64,000 nucleotides of DNA from Nymphaea colorata (GCF_008831285.2 NC_045148.1:3722001-3786000), one strand, 5' to 3'. Positions 1-13,666 are shown, counted from the stretch's first letter. The notes: a model not told the origin generated them from the sequence alone. Numbers and translations are program-made.

Positions 1-167
1 ACTAGGAAACCAAATATTCCTACTCCTACATGATTCTAGAATCGTGGAGCTATCCAATATCATTAAACTGCTTTTTGTTCAATATCCATAATATGCGACT
101 CTGAATCAGAATATAGTTGCACAGCTCTTGCATGCTTATCAGTTATATCATTAAACTGCTTTTTTGT

Positions 168-929
168 TCAATATCCTGACCCACTATCTGATGTCATTAT
201 GTTTGCACCTCCTAAGAGGAATGGAACGATCTGACGCCAGTCCCTTTTGTATCTGTTTCTTCTCGCTAGAACCCAACTCCTCTTATCTTGTGGTAGCAAC
301 TCCATGTCGGCAACTCCATGGTTTGCTTTCTCCATTCCTGTTGAATTCTGCACATCCTCTTCCTCAACTCCTTCTCCACGCCTGCAGTATTGTTGGTCAC
401 GATCCTTGCCGCATTCTTCTTTCCGCCAATTCTGCTCACGTTCTTCTAATTGCCTCAATATCTGGTCGATCAATTGCTGTCTGGTCTCCAGTTGGGGCTT
501 GTGCTTACGAGGTTCCCAGCTTGGTCCTGGAAACTGCAATCGACTTCCTTCTCCTCCCGGTTCGATGCCTAACCACCAATGTCCATTATTCAGTCTCTCC
601 AATTCATCCTCTAACTCCCGCTGAGATGGCTCTGCTCTTGGCCAAATCGGTCAAGATCGAACTCCCTCCGGGCGACATAGCTCTCGATAGCCTTCTTTGC
701 CCAAGTAGAGAAAGAACTGCCATCGTAGCCACAACGCGAAACTTGTGAACTTTCTGGTGTACTCTTCATAGTCTTTAGGCTCATCATGTCTCCAAGAATC
801 AGGGCTTGGCACACCATAAGCCTCTGCTCCTAATTGCACGAGTATGTAGCCTTCAGGAATGTCGTCCGATGGTTGAAGGGGTCCATGGATGATCTCCACC
901 ATGCGCCTTCCGCTCTCACCTGATACCAT
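168..929 (-). pseudogene. gag-like retrotransposon ORF remnant, one in-frame stop
   Basis: Reading leftward from about 929, one frame runs to 168 and is broken only by a TGA at 651-653. The hydrophilic product is rich in Glu, Arg and Gln in its second half, including a run of charged residues that could form a coiled coil. It begins at a sequence resembling a plant initiator-Met tRNA primer-binding site (TGGTATCAGG on the minus strand, about 919-928), so the ATG inside that site would start the frame. The position directly downstream of a possible LTR suggests a gag or leader ORF of an LTR retrotransposon, but I recognise no zinc knuckle, protease or other named domain. The TGA could derive from CGA by a C-to-T change. 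Function is inferred from context only. Confidence 0.35.
917..928 (-). other. primer-binding-site-like sequence
   Basis: The minus strand reads TGGTATCAGGTG here, which matches the first nine bases of the plant initiator-Met tRNA PBS (TGGTATCAGAGC). It lies one base after a CA dinucleotide that could be the end of an LTR. Confidence 0.4.
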
Positions 930-1240
930 TGTTAGCCTCCACTGCTAACTTACCCACACGCACTGCCCTAACCCAGCTTGAGCAAGGAAAATCCTATTTT
1001 ATCGGTAACCCTAATGACCCCCACAATTCCATAGTGATTTTTTGGATCAGTTTAATAGACCAGATACAAACCCGATTTCAGATCCAAACCCTATATACGG
1101 GCAGCGTTTCACCTAATCTCCTTTTTAGATGGGCCCTTCTTTTCCTTTTCACTCTCATTTTTTTCTTTCTCCTCTTTCGTTTTTTTCTTCTCCTTACAAC
1201 TATGCTTTTTACCCTATAGTTGGTGGATCCTCGGCAAAAT
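930..1240 (-). mobile_element. candidate LTR, 3' end adjoining PBS
   Basis: This segment abuts the PBS-like site and ends in CA on the minus strand. It contains a purine-rich tract (minus strand, about 1135-1190) and a TATA-like stretch. The outer boundary and a matching second LTR were not found in the window, so the assignment is tentative. Confidence 0.25.
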
Positions 1241-4200
1241 CGACTTGAAAAACCGTTTCTATTGACTCAAGTCATTTAAGAGACAAATGGAGTTCCAGTT
1301 GAGATATGAACTCAGTCAAGTAAATAAGTTGACTTTGAGCTAGGCAATTTGAGGCAGACTAAATAAAATAAAAGAAACAACCATCCGGCTATGGGAACCG
1401 ATTGATATATATATATGTGTGTGTAGAGAGGGGGGTGTGCGCGGGGGGGCGGCGTTGTTGTGGTAGTGAGCTGTGTAAACTATTTAATGGTATCACCTAT
1501 GTCAACCAATTTTTAATATTTAAATGAGTGACAGGTGTGACTAAGATGTCCCCAAAACAAAACACTATACATATATATGAGCTTGTGTGTGTATTAATTT
1601 TCATTTCCTGAAAATTTAAAAAATTAAAAAGACATAAGAATAACAGTAAAAATATATATATGAAGTTCGGAGTGTGCTACTAATTTTCTTAAAACAAATA
1701 CCAATTAACATGGAGAATAATTTTAAAATATTGTAAGAAGCAAAAAAAGCAATGAAATGTTTAAACGGTATAAGTCCTTTTTCAAAGGAAAATGAAAATT
1801 TATCACAATATTATTGTGATGATGCTGTTGGATTTATTTCTTTGTGATATATTTTTTATATTATCAAAAAATATTGAGAATATCACTATATTTGTGACAA
1901 TGACATACATACGTGTTTATAGAGAAATGTGTTTTGGAAAACTTAATAAAATGACCATGTGAGAATACAATAAAAGCAAAGATGAACTACCATATACAAT
2001 CTCTTAACAAGGCATATTTTCCGGACGAAGCTAAATGCCTTAACTTCTATCAAATCAGGTAATAATAAAGCCAGGGAAATTATTGTAACCATACAAAAAG
2101 GAAAAATCTCTAGCAGATGAATGGCAACAATAATATAATTGAGATATTTTCTTGTACAACTAACAAGTTTTTGACTTCATGTTTATAGTACTTTAACTAA
2201 TTTGAATACTCAAGAAACTGTAGTTGCACATTTTTAAGAAAATAATGCGGCAAGCACGGAGAGCGCATAGGGGACACGGTGGAAAGACAATAGGAAGCAA
2301 ATGAAAAATGTGAAAAGGAACACAGAAAAGCAAAGTAAAAGATTGTTCCTCGAGTTTCCAAAGCAAGCTTCCACGCACTTCTGGTTCGTCTCCGCGTGCA
2401 TCCACAAAACACGTCTCAAGAAGTGTATCAATTTTTTCAAAGACCATCATGCAGCAGAGAACTGCAATCTCAGGACTAAACGATTACTGAAGGGGAAATT
2501 ATTATGATTATGGTGATCGCGTCTTTAAAAGATATTTTGTCTTTCTAGACTTCTCCTCTAGCAATTGCAAAGGGCTAACGATAAAATTCGATGGCCAACC
2601 GAGAGAAAAGTTAAAAGTTCCTGTAATGTAAGTTTTTGACATAAATTTCCCGTCATATCTCGTGCAAGATGCATGAAATAAAGTAAAAAATGAGACAACA
2701 GGAAACTTTTTCAGCGCCCCTTTTTGGTTATATGCCTAAGGTGCAAGTAGAAGAAAAAATAAAATGGGAGAAATTCTGTCTTGCAGTCCTCGAAAATGAT
2801 CTTAAACGTCTCACATGGCAAAAAATTACTTTAGATGATATTATGGTAATTATCATGATACAAATGCAATCAAAACAGCCTTTTGGACAAGAACAAACAG
2901 TGCATGCAACAAACGTTCTGGTAAAAAAATCGACGAGTGTATCACAAAACATGTTAGGGGAAGAGCGAACCCCATTTTGTAAATTAATATTAACGAGAAT
3001 GGTGTTCTATAATTATTTTGGTCATAAAGTTCATGTGATATTTCAACTGTCCTGTTCTAAAGCTCCTTCGTACGCATATTTGGTTATATTTCTTTATTTG
3101 TTTCTAAAATGTATGATTTACATAAGAACTAAGAGTGCTGGAAACGTCTAGGAGCTTTCCAATGACTTTTTAATATTACAGCTAGGTACTTGTGTTGGAA
3201 GCTGACTGCAAAGAATGCTCTAACATATAGGTTAGGGATGTCAATCAGATTCAAATAAGATGTACTCTTAACTGTATCTATTTTTGTAGATATTCACATA
3301 CTCAAACTTGAATACGAATGAAAAAAAGTTATATTTGAATCTGAATCTAAAATCCAGTTTTATAATCCAAATCTGATCTGAATCCGAATTTTAAATCGAA
3401 TCCAACTGATTTTAAAAAATATAAGAGTATTGGATATAAAATACATTTAAAACTAAATCCTATGCAAATTATATCGAATATTTATATACATTTGAATCTA
3501 AATCTGAATCCAATCAAATGTCATTTCTTAAATCTGAATCCGATCCGATTTTTCATTTTGATATTAATTTTTTTTATATGTGGATTAATAAAATATCTAA
3601 TTAAATCTTGACAATCCTAATATAATATCGTATCGGTCCCTCAACTATACAATACAGGCATGATGAGTATCGCATCGTTGCCAAGGGGGACAAGGAACTT
3701 GGCTGGCTGTTGCTTGCAAGTTACAAATAAAACAAATAAATCAAACTAGAAGCTATCGTATTATAAAGCTGAATTCTTTTCCAGTTGGGGACAACACAGT
3801 TGCATAAAGAAAAGGAATCGCCATCATTTGCCATCCACAAAGAACCGCAAGTTCCCCCACACGAGAACTATTTTGCCTTCAGATAATTATGTGCTGGAAG
3901 CTTTCCAACCAGAAGTGGGTCCATTCTTTTCCCACCTACTGAGCTGGTGCGCACTAGCCAGCGAAAAAAACAAATACGAACAACTCGTCTATGGTTAATT
4001 CTGTTCACTGTTTTTCCTTTCTCTGCCTTCACGTGTTTCATTCCCAACAACTAAAAGTGTTAGTTAGTTTTATTTTCTATATCCAAAATAATGGAATTTT
4101 AGAATCAAAATATTTATTTTTAAAAAAATTAAAATTATTAAACAAACAATGTATTTCGTTTTTGGAATTAGAAAAATGAAACCTAGAATTTTGATTTCAT

Positions 4201-6349
4201 TCCAGTTTAAAAGAAATTATGATTCCTAAATTTTTATTTTTGAATCAAACTTCCAAACCATCAAATGCCGCCTCAATTTCCCGTTCAATCAAAAACTTGA
4301 CATGTGTTACCAAAATTTTTGCATGGAAAATCCGGTACTCCGCCCCGCCCCTAGGTACTTAAAAGAACATATTTAAAAGAAAGTCAATAAATGCACCTTC
4401 CTGTGTTTGTAAATTGGAAATGAATTATATATGTGCTGTTCAAATTAAAGGCAGTTGGCACCGCATACGTTGTGTTTCTTCATGTAAACAATGTTCATCT
4501 AAAAAGAAGCAGAGCAACTTGACGGAACAACCTGCGTTTTTTGTGGTGATACAAAATTCTAACTTTTACAAATCTTATGCCATATAAAAGAATAGTCACT
4601 TGAATTGCATATGCTTCATGGAAGGCTAAGTATTGTGGAAAGACATTTACTAAATTTTCGAACGGTGACTTTCGAACTATCTAGAAAACTATGGCCACTC
4701 AATTTTCGAATGGTTTTTCTGTATGTCATGAAAGTAAACAAAGTTGGATCGGGAATAATTTTACAAAGCCGAGATGCAAAAGATGCTTCTGATTTGGTGA
4801 AGGGACATGTTTAAAATTGGAAATGACGTGGTACCATTAAAGCAGAATAATTTGTATGCCTAAAAAAAAGCAAAGGGTGACGCGTTTCAAATTTCAAATG
4901 CCACAAAACACAATTTTAATTTCAAACTTGACTTGTATCATCTAAATCTCGATCAAGCAATTAGTAAACTAACTTATTCGAAATAACAATATAAAGGGCA
5001 CACTCAGTAACAGCAATCAACTGATCAAACATCTGATTAATCAACTTCAAAAATGTCGCTGTTCTTTTTCTCGAAGCGGTTTACATTTATATGCAGATTT
5101 TTTTGAAACGGGGAATGGTGCTCTTCCTTTTTTTTCTTTTAATCGAAGTGGTTTATAAAAGTATGTAAACTTCTTTGTAGAAATAAGGACTTCGCAGGTA
5201 AATTTCTACAGACTTGGAGACCAGAATTAGAAACATGGTCTCCCCACATGGGTCGTGGATCCCTATGCTAGTCCAATAAAAGAAAGTAGGTGCAGTTTAG
5301 TCATTTGGCAAAAATAAGATTCCTCTCCTGCCGCGGGAAAGGAAAGACAAAAAGGTGTTCCGATTGTTTGCAATTTGCATGATGATGCTCCCAAGAAAAA
5401 ACACGACCGCTCAATTACAACATGCTCCCGCCTTTTATCGCATGTGACCAAAGTACCCCTCTTATTTTGCCAGGAAAGCAATCGCAAAAGTAAATACGAT
5501 CGATTTTCCGGAATCTGAAAGAATGATTCTTCCAGGCTTGCAGAAAGAAGCTCGTGCTCGGGACGAGAGGTCGCCAGAAAACTTGCGAGCACCGGAACCA
5601 AAAATGGCAGAAATAGATATATTTGTAACCTTCTTTGTGGTCGTTTTTGAGCACCAAAATGTTTTGGAGGACGATGAACTGTATTTGCTTATCAATGACA
5701 AAAACTTTTCAGAATGAGAACATGGGAAAGGAAGACAAAACCAAAATCGTGAACTTTGGAGTAAAATATTACCGTCGAAATGGAAATATTATATTTTAAT
5801 TTAAGAACAACAGCGAATCCTGCTCTTCTGATAGCAATAAGGGCTTCTGCGAATTCTTGAGAAATGAAAAATAAAAATAATAGATTCAACTTCTCAAACT
5901 GGAGATCCATTCCTATTTATAGACAGGCAAGCGCAGGAAGAAAGAGGGCAGAACGACGAATCAGAGCTTCCGCCAATCTCCTCTTCGCTCTTGTTTTTAT
6001 GTTTTCCATTTTATTCGTTCCACCTCTAAATCCTATTTTACTTTGTGGAGGTTGAAGTATTTACCTAAAACCTGACCATACTATGATAAAGAAAAGGGAA
6101 AATTTTCATCGATCTAAGGAGTGGCGGCGATTCCATAGCAATAGCAGAAAGGAAAGACTGGAAGACGCAAAGAAAGTGTAATACGATGTCTGTCCAGTAA
6201 AAACAGTCAATAGAGATCAACCGATTCATCAATCTGCTTTGCGAAATAACAAACAGAGCACAACGATCATCATACTTTTCAGTTTAGAAATGAAAAAGAA
6301 AAATGATAGCTGAGAAGAACGATGGACTGCCGATTCATCTAAACAGAAA
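1241..6349. other. AT-rich intergenic region, no gene seen
   Basis: No ORF here looks like a real exon. The longest (2690-3151, plus) has no recognisable domain and AT-driven composition. 3236-3600 is a degenerate region in which variants of GAATCTGAATCC recur in both orientations, a composition often seen in old plant transposon ends. Short (TA)n and (GT)n tracts lie near 1407-1430. Confidence 0.6.
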
Positions 6350-6900
6350 AAAGACATTCAAGCGATCAACTTCTGCGATTCACGAAAAACAGAGAATTTT
6401 TGAAGGTCGGCTTCTTCCTTTCGACTCAAACAGTGAAAATCAGATCGGAAAGACTTCTGAGCGAGAGGGAGAGGGAGGTAAAGAGGAGAGACGGCTATTA
6501 CCTCGGATGAAGATCTGAGAGGGCAAACGAATCCTTTCAAATAGAAACTCTCCTCCTCTTTCAGGTCCAGCTGGGGATGTGCGCCGTGTGCAGAAGACAG
6601 AGAAACAGAGAGAGACAATGAGGAGAGAGAGAGAGAATGGGGGAGAAAGGGAAGGGAGTCCAAAACTTTGTATTGCACTAGGAAAGTGGGGCCCGCCCAG
6701 CTTTCGTCACAGAAGCGAGAGGGCGGGGTCCACCGGAGGGGCGGGGAGGAGTAGGCGCATGACAGCCAAATTCGACCGCCCAAACCGACCGTCAACTTTT
6801 CTAGGTACCGCCGGACCATCGCCCGGGTCCAATTCCACCTCGGCACGGGCCCACCTCCAAGCAGCCCGACCCCACCTTCCCTTCCAACGGACCCCTAAGG
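6350..6900 (-). promoter_or_regulatory. GC-rich block followed by CT-rich leader, possible orphan promoter
   Basis: On the minus strand a GC- and CpG-rich segment (about 6680-6900) is followed by CT-rich sequence (about 6460-6660) typical of plant 5' untranslated leaders. A good splice donor, GAG|GTAATA, lies at about 6500. This is the layout of a promoter plus a spliced leader exon directed leftward. I could find no coding exon to the left within 6 kb, so the gene is absent, non-coding, or starts beyond a very long intron. Composition alone supports this. Confidence 0.3.
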
Positions 6901-7527
6901 CTGCCCTGGCTCACTCCGAACCGATCTACCGTATCTTTTATTAAATAAAAAAAAACATAAAATAATATTTTATATTGAAAATAGTAATATTATGGAGTAT
7001 TTTTTGTCAAACGATAAGTATTTAATATATTTAATTTTTTTTTCTTTTTTTTTTAGCAAGCAAAATCAGATCGACACCCGTTTCTGTTTTTCACGTTGGG
7101 AGGTCGCTGATTAATTGCACAAACACCGTGAAATTGTTTCTGATTAATTGCATAAACACACAGACATCATGAAACTTTTCAAAATATCACGATATTTACG
7201 ATAAAAATAAGTACAAAGAAACTATCGGTAAAGAAGAATATCTAACGATTTTTTTCGTTTTTTTTTTGCACTATTAGTTTTGAATTTGTTTTATTTTTCT
7301 CTAACCTTTAGGATTTCTTTTTTTTTTAATTTGCCGAAATTTTTTCCTTTTTTTTTTTTGGAAAACACTCCAGGAAAACCTCGCTCATGTTTTTTCCAGA
7401 ATGATACCTATGGCAATGGAGTTACTTATGATTCTATAAGGTTTAAAATTTAAAATACTTAAAATTCAATAGAAAATCTTTGTTATGCACATCAAATAAA
7501 GGGATGACAAATCAACGGTGACATTTT

Positions 7528-7528
<1 letters not shown>

Positions 7529-7580
<52 letters not shown>
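7529..7580. repeat. (CT)26 microsatellite
   Basis: An uninterrupted CT dinucleotide run of about 52 bp. Confidence 0.97.
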
Positions 7581-7583
<3 letters not shown>

Positions 7584-7936
7584 TTTGCTGCCATGTAAGA
7601 AGGGTGAAATTATCTTTTACTGAATCTGACATATTTGCACGTATAATTTTTGTGATTGAATATGTTTTTATGCTTCCATCGGATCCAATTCTTATTTCAG
7701 GTTTAAGCGTACTGTCCTGTTCAAAGAAACAAAAGTGGTATGTTGTTTAACTTATTTTAATGCGTTTCACTTTCACCATGGAATTTCACCATGGAATGTT
7801 GCAAGCTTTAGCCAAAAACCTACAAAGTCAGCTGCTTCGCTATCCAACGACCACAGGAAATGGCCCGTCATTTTACGAAACAAACGTTTAAAACTTTTAA
7901 GAGCGATATAATATTAATCGAAACTCTACCTATTCA

Positions 7937-8118
7937 CATGGGCGGAACCAAGATTTTTTCAGGAACGGCTAAACGATCCAACGAATTTATCCGAGTAGGA
8001 CTAAACTAAACTCGAATTCAAAAAAATACATTAGGCAACTAAAATTTTTTAATTTTTTTAATGTATTTTTTTTTTCACTTAGCTAAGGTGGGACCACGGC
8101 CTAGGCGGGGCTCCCCTG
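7937..8118. mobile_element. hAT-like MITE candidate
   Basis: The left end reads ATGGGCGGAACCAAGATT. The right end, read in reverse complement, starts CAGGGGAGCCCCGCC. These are degraded forms of the CAGGGGYGGAGCCA terminal motif shared with the elements at 50841 and 53620. The interior is AT-rich with no coding capacity. I could not define a target-site duplication. Confidence 0.4.
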
Positions 8119-9817
8119 CCTACACATACGTTTCTGGATGAGTGTGAAGAGTGTTTTATTCTATTTTGTGAGCTGAGAGCGGAAGCTTCCACTCTTTCAC
8201 ACATTCCCCAAAGATATCAGGCCTGCTTTGAATGACTTTAGGTGGCGCCCTTCTTATGCTTCAATTTACATAAAAGAATTGATATTATGAGAGGTTGAAA
8301 CAAAAACTAGCTGCCTACCAATCCCCACCGAGTGTCAACCCTTTAAAAATTGATGTCACAAGAGCTCCAAACAAAGAGTAACTACCTACGGATTTCACCT
8401 GTCCATGGCACTAATTTAAATAGGGCCATATATATAGTGATAGGAATCAGACTTTCTTAAATTCCATAGGCCAGTCACCAAATATGGTTAGTTTTAAATT
8501 CGTTGTATCTAAGTCCTCTTAGATTTCAAGCATTATTGGCACTTCGTTTTCCAAATCAGGCCACGTAGATAAATTGTGTTCAAATATTAAAACGTATATA
8601 TATAATTTAGAAAAGTTCATAAAAATGAGGCATGCAAAACTGATTTGATGAATCAAGTTTTCCCAATTACTGTTGCCAGTCTACGTATTAGACTTTTATG
8701 ATTATGTATTTTTGTACCTTCATACGCTTTGATTTACCTATCTATGTGGTTGAATTTATGGAAAAGAAATTTTAAACATTTAGAAAGAGAGAGCAAGACT
8801 AAGACGGTTAAACTATTACAAAATCTAATTTCTAAATAAGTTTTTATAAATCCATAATGACTTATTTGGCATCCATAATGAAAGTCTTATGATTTTTAGT
8901 CTTCTATAAACAAGATGTTTATTATGACATTTCACTCATAATGTCATGAATGGAATGCCATAACCACCATTGCTCCTCTTTCTATGTAAAGCAAAAGCAT
9001 TTTATGAAGAATGGAATCCAAGGTTCTCTTCGTTTGTGAAAAAAAGCGGGTGCAGACAGAGGTCAGTCATGTCGGGTCTTAATTTTATCCGTATAGATGA
9101 ATGGAGGACCTGCTGGGAAACATATACAAATAACATCAAATTTAAAAGGTCAAAAATCAAAGCAGCAGGTACAGGGTGTTACAAACTTTCATATCTAACC
9201 AGAGACCCTCTTCAGTTCGAGATCCAGTTTTACAGATTGTGATTTTCTTTTATATGAAAAAACTCCAGCAAAACACTCTCAAATTAGGACGTATAAAGTA
9301 ACAATTCTCTATCATGTCAACGTTAAAGAAGCCTGTGGTTTCGTGTTCTTTAACTCGATGCATTCAAAATATTTTTAAGCGTTTCCCCATTATAATCATT
9401 GGGCCAAAATTGAGATCCAAGACTCTGGGGATTAACCGGATCCACATATATGAGAAATTATTTGGTAATTGGAACACTAAAATAATGATCTTTAAATCCA
9501 TTATAAAAATTTGGGATGGATTCATGAAACAGTAGAACATAGTGTATCGTTTGTTAACATTCTTGTCGCCAAGCGCACCCATATGGGACTTGGTCAACTA
9601 AATTTGGTTAGAGCTATAGACAGGGTCCGTTTTGTTTTGGTCATATCTTAAAAAGAGTTTCAATTCTCTGGCTTGTAGACGATCTTACTTCCGTTACTTT
9701 CTAATAAGAACTTAACGTTGTATGGTAGCTCGCCTGGTAGGTTTAGGTAAGATGACGTGTCTTCCTTTCTCTACTGTGGAAAACAACTTTCAATTCAAAG
9801 ACGCAATGTTGGAAAGC

Positions 9818-9877
9818 GTAAAGGAGTCAAGCTCCGTTGAGAGAAGCATAAAGAAATCAAGCTCCGTTGAGAGAAGC
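9818..9877. repeat. 30-bp tandem duplication
   Basis: Two adjacent copies of a 30-bp unit share the core TCAAGCTCCGTTGAGAGAAG, with a few differences in the flanking part of each unit. Confidence 0.85.
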
Positions 9878-12186
9878 TCAATTCACTTGACTATGGACTT
9901 ACTTTTCAGGTGAAGAGTTGAAGAAAAATCAAAAGTTTTATGTTTAAGGTAACTCATGAATCTGCACTAAACAGATTTATAAAACAACAATTTTAGCGTT
10001 TGATGAATTCACTCTAATCTTTGACCAAATCCTCGCAACACCATTTAAAGTATATAATGAATCTAACTAATTTTTTGGGTTAAGTGAATGAGATAATAAT
10101 ATAATATTAACTTTTAAATAATCATAAAATAAAAATAATTTGTAACTGTTTCATGAATATGCTTCACAAAATGGGATAAATTAATGGGCGAAGAGGGCTT
10201 TGTTTGTGACGTGACGTGATGTTGGAGGCTTTGCTAATAACACTAATTTTTTTTATGTTGGAACTAGTACAAACCGTTCTCAAAATTATAAGAGATTGTT
10301 TGACAACAATAACATATTGACACTGCCTTATAAATATGCCACAAAAAATAAGGTAGAATCAAAGAATGTTGTGAATAAGTGTTCTCTCAATCTACCTCAT
10401 TTTGAAAGAGTAACATTGTCTTACTCTTACCAAACAGCCACCTCTTGACGTATAAAGGAATGATTAATTAATTAACAGCCGATTTATCTAAAACAGAACA
10501 GGGAGAAAAGCACAATCTAACTTTCCCGTTTCCAATTTAGTTTATACCGGGAATTATGCCCAAAATGCAGGTTCCTAATGAACATTTGTCCACGTCAACG
10601 GCTATGTCACACGGATACTTGGGTTTGACCCACTTATCCGTATCTATATTCTGATACCTGAATCCCGATACCATACTTCTTGGATACGTTTGGGTCGGGT
10701 CTGGGTCAAACCTGATCCAAACCCGTTAAAAAAAACTCGATTTCTTTTTTATCGACCTTTCTTTTTCCCTTTCACTGGACTAGTTCTGTGCCTTTAGGGT
10801 TTCAGATCATGGGCAAAGATGGCGGATAGTTTAATGTTTTTTGTGATGAACTATTAGTTTTAGTTTAATGTTTTTTTTTTCATTTTATCATTTGATAATA
10901 TAAAATTAACCGTATTCATGTATCTTAAAAAATTAAAAATTACTGTATTCGTACCCGTATCCTTGTATCCATACCCATATCGTACCAGTATCCTGTCATA
11001 TCCGTGTGACTTTGATCAAGGGTCACCCGGACACGGTCGTGGTCTACCATGTGCTCCGTTTGATTTTGACATACGGTTCTTCCGAGAAGGCTATAGTCAA
11101 AGGTCTAATTCGTTCTTCCTTGTCTTATTATTTCTCTAGTCAATGTTCCTGCACAAAGTCATATGTTCTTTGACCATACGGGATGCCGGACCGGGCTGGG
11201 CAGGGAGCCTGCTTGGTCCGAGTCCATTCAAAACGCGTCCGAGTGGGCCAAGCTCTCGTGTCAAGGCAACTTTGACATTGGCCTAAGCTTGGTCCAACTG
11301 CCGGCCGGGCGAATGCGAATGCCGGTTGGTTGACTTGGCCAGCAGAACACGATATGGTGGTCTCAACTGCTCGGACTTGGACCCGCGGACGAACCGACGA
11401 AAAAAAAAAACGAGTCTTAAAAGGACACCGGTTTTGTGGTCATCAAGTTGGGTCCAACTGGTGGACTCATTCCGACCCGTTTAGCCTATGAAGAATATTA
11501 CATGGTTAGGTGCTCTTTATATGTTGAAGTCCTGTCAAAAATAGGCAAATACGAGTACTATCCATGGGCATGGGAGTGAGTTGCCTGCGCTGTGCACGCA
11601 ACCCATATACCTCAAAAAAGGGATATGTTGGTAATTATTTAATTAAAAATGTTTTTAAATTTTTTTCACTTTTTACGATTTTTTTTATTTTTTACAAAAA
11701 GTTTTATTTTTTCATTAATTAGGAGTAATTTTTGTCATTGGTCACACTGACACACAAAAAAACCGTCCACACCCATGGAATCATCAACATTATGAAGTAA
11801 CTTAAAACTTTCTGTCAAATGTAACGGAAACATATTGTTTTGTCGATTGATATGTGGAATGTGGCCATATTTGTACGGTTCGCGGCAGATTGTGCTAGCC
11901 TATCTTCACTTTTTGATTTAAAATAATTTGAAACTCGAACTAATAAATAAGAAATAGAAAAACTAAAACTTATAGAAAGATTAGTTTGACATAGATAGTT
12001 CGTTTTGATGAAGATCGTGGGTTGATATGACATGATTTAGTACATACAGTTGTGTAGATACACAGCTAAAATAATGAGTCTAAAGTATTTTATTAAAATA
12101 AATTTTTTATTGTTAAAATTTAAAATAAAAATTGTTCTCTCATGCACCTGCTGATTACTTTAAGCAAGGGAGAAAGGAATACACAC

Positions 12187-12440
12187 AGGAGCGGAGCCAA
12201 GGTAGGGTTGGAATGGGCCCTGGCCTCGCATCAATTTTTTTGTAAAAAAAATTTATATGTAAATTTCAAGAAATTTCACTTTTTTTATATAAAAATTTTT
12301 CATTTTTTTTTAAATTTATATGTAAATTTAAAAAAAAAAATCACTTCTTCTATCTAAAAATTTTGAAAAATAATATTTCAGTCCTAATCAAAATTTAAAA
12401 ACTTTAATTCGGTTCACCTCATAAAAAATTTTTAGTTTTA
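12187..12440. mobile_element. MITE remnant, one end recognisable
   Basis: The left end CAGGAGCGGAGCCAAGG resembles the CAGGGGYGGAGCCA terminal motif seen elsewhere in the window. AT-rich sequence follows. The right end was not identified, so the end coordinate is approximate. Confidence 0.3.
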
Positions 12441-12530
12441 CCATAAAAAACAAAAAGAAAAAAAAACCACCGGATCTCAAATCCTTAGGTTGGAAGCAGC
12501 TAGCGTGGATCTTCAGCTGAAAGCTATGGC

Positions 12531-12570
12531 CTGTTTAAACTATAGATTTCCTGTTTAAACTATAGATTTC
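12531..12570. repeat. 20-bp perfect tandem duplication
   Basis: The unit CTGTTTAAACTATAGATTTC occurs twice back to back without a mismatch. Confidence 0.95.
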
Positions 12571-12825
12571 AGAAAAGGGGATCAAGTGACTAGATTTGAA
12601 ACATGTCCTCAAGGAATCGTGGAGGCTTTTGTTACCTAGGAGAGGGAGAGCCTGTTCTGTTACGCTAGGAGAGAGAGTGAAAGATTTTAAAAGCAAAGTT
12701 CAGGAACACTACTTTAAGGCCCCACTTGTTTCAATAATCTGAAGCTTCATGAGATTCAACTATGATGTAAAACGTAATGAAATGGAGGAATGTGAGTAAA
12801 CTTTGAAAATGATGGTAGCTCATGA

Positions 12826-12889
12826 AGAGAGAGAAAGAGAGAGAGAGAGAGATAAATGAATTGATCAATATATATATATATATATATTA
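12826..12889. repeat. (GA)n and (TA)n microsatellites
   Basis: A GA-rich tract (about 12826-12852) is followed after a short spacer by (TA)n (about 12868-12889). Confidence 0.9.
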
Positions 12890-13666
12890 TCTGCATGCTA
12901 GATCTTGTCACATGTTTTTTCTTTTAAATATCACTGAAAATCCCTTCTAAAAGACTTAAAAAACATTGGCCAAAAAAACAAACCGTTGCGAATACACTTA
13001 TCGCAACAGTCTTAGCAATGATAATTAAAAAAAAAAAAAAAAGTCCAACAGACAAATTTTTAGTAATATATATCAAATAGATCGCCTAATACCTTGAACA
13101 CATAGATACGTTAAAAGATCGGCTAGATCTGTCCATGCGATTGGTTGGTTTCTGGGTCATCTCACCTAGCTAGTTAGCATGGCCAGAATACTCTCCTAAT
13201 TAATTTGCAGGTATCCACATGTGGGCAATTGCCCACACGGCCAGTGAGAACACCTTCATGTAGAAACAAATGGAGTTGTCCCCACTGGACCCAGTTTCTT
13301 GCTTTGCAGCTTTGTTAACTCGCCTTTTTCCTTCCCGTAGAGCCAAAAGCAAGAAGCGGGCGCTGCTTAAGTTAAGATGAAAGGAATCAATTGGGGAATA
13401 AATTCTAATTAAATGGACTTTCGGTTGCACGGGATATATACTGCAAGCTTTCCATTACCCAGAAAATGAGTTTCACCAAATTTTACGTTTTTCAAGAAAA
13501 GCATAAACTAATAAAATATTGTCTTTTTCGGGTGAGTGGGAAACAATAGAAAATCTCACGGACTTCGTATTGAAACTAACGCAAAACGGATGGACCATCA
13601 AGCTGGTTTTGGGTATTGGTTCGGACTGAAAAGGAATCCGACCCGTTTGTTTGTAACCACAGAAAT

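Larger units (their letters stand above)
6901..13666. other. AT-rich intergenic region with MITEs and microsatellites, no gene seen
   Basis: ORFs here are short and driven by simple sequence. Contents noted separately include a (CT)n tract, MITE-like elements near 7.94 and 12.19 kb, a 30-bp tandem duplication at 9818-9877 and a 20-bp tandem duplication at 12531-12570. 10.56-11.48 kb is GC-enriched and repetitive, with GGGTC/GACCC-type motifs on both strands. No RNA gene was recognised. Confidence 0.6.

Noticed and set aside
2690-3151. 153-codon plus-strand ORF
   Set aside because: No domain, AT-biased composition, no promoter or splice context.
7526-7750. ORF beginning in the (CT)n tract
   Set aside because: Open frame generated by the microsatellite (Leu-Ser repeats).
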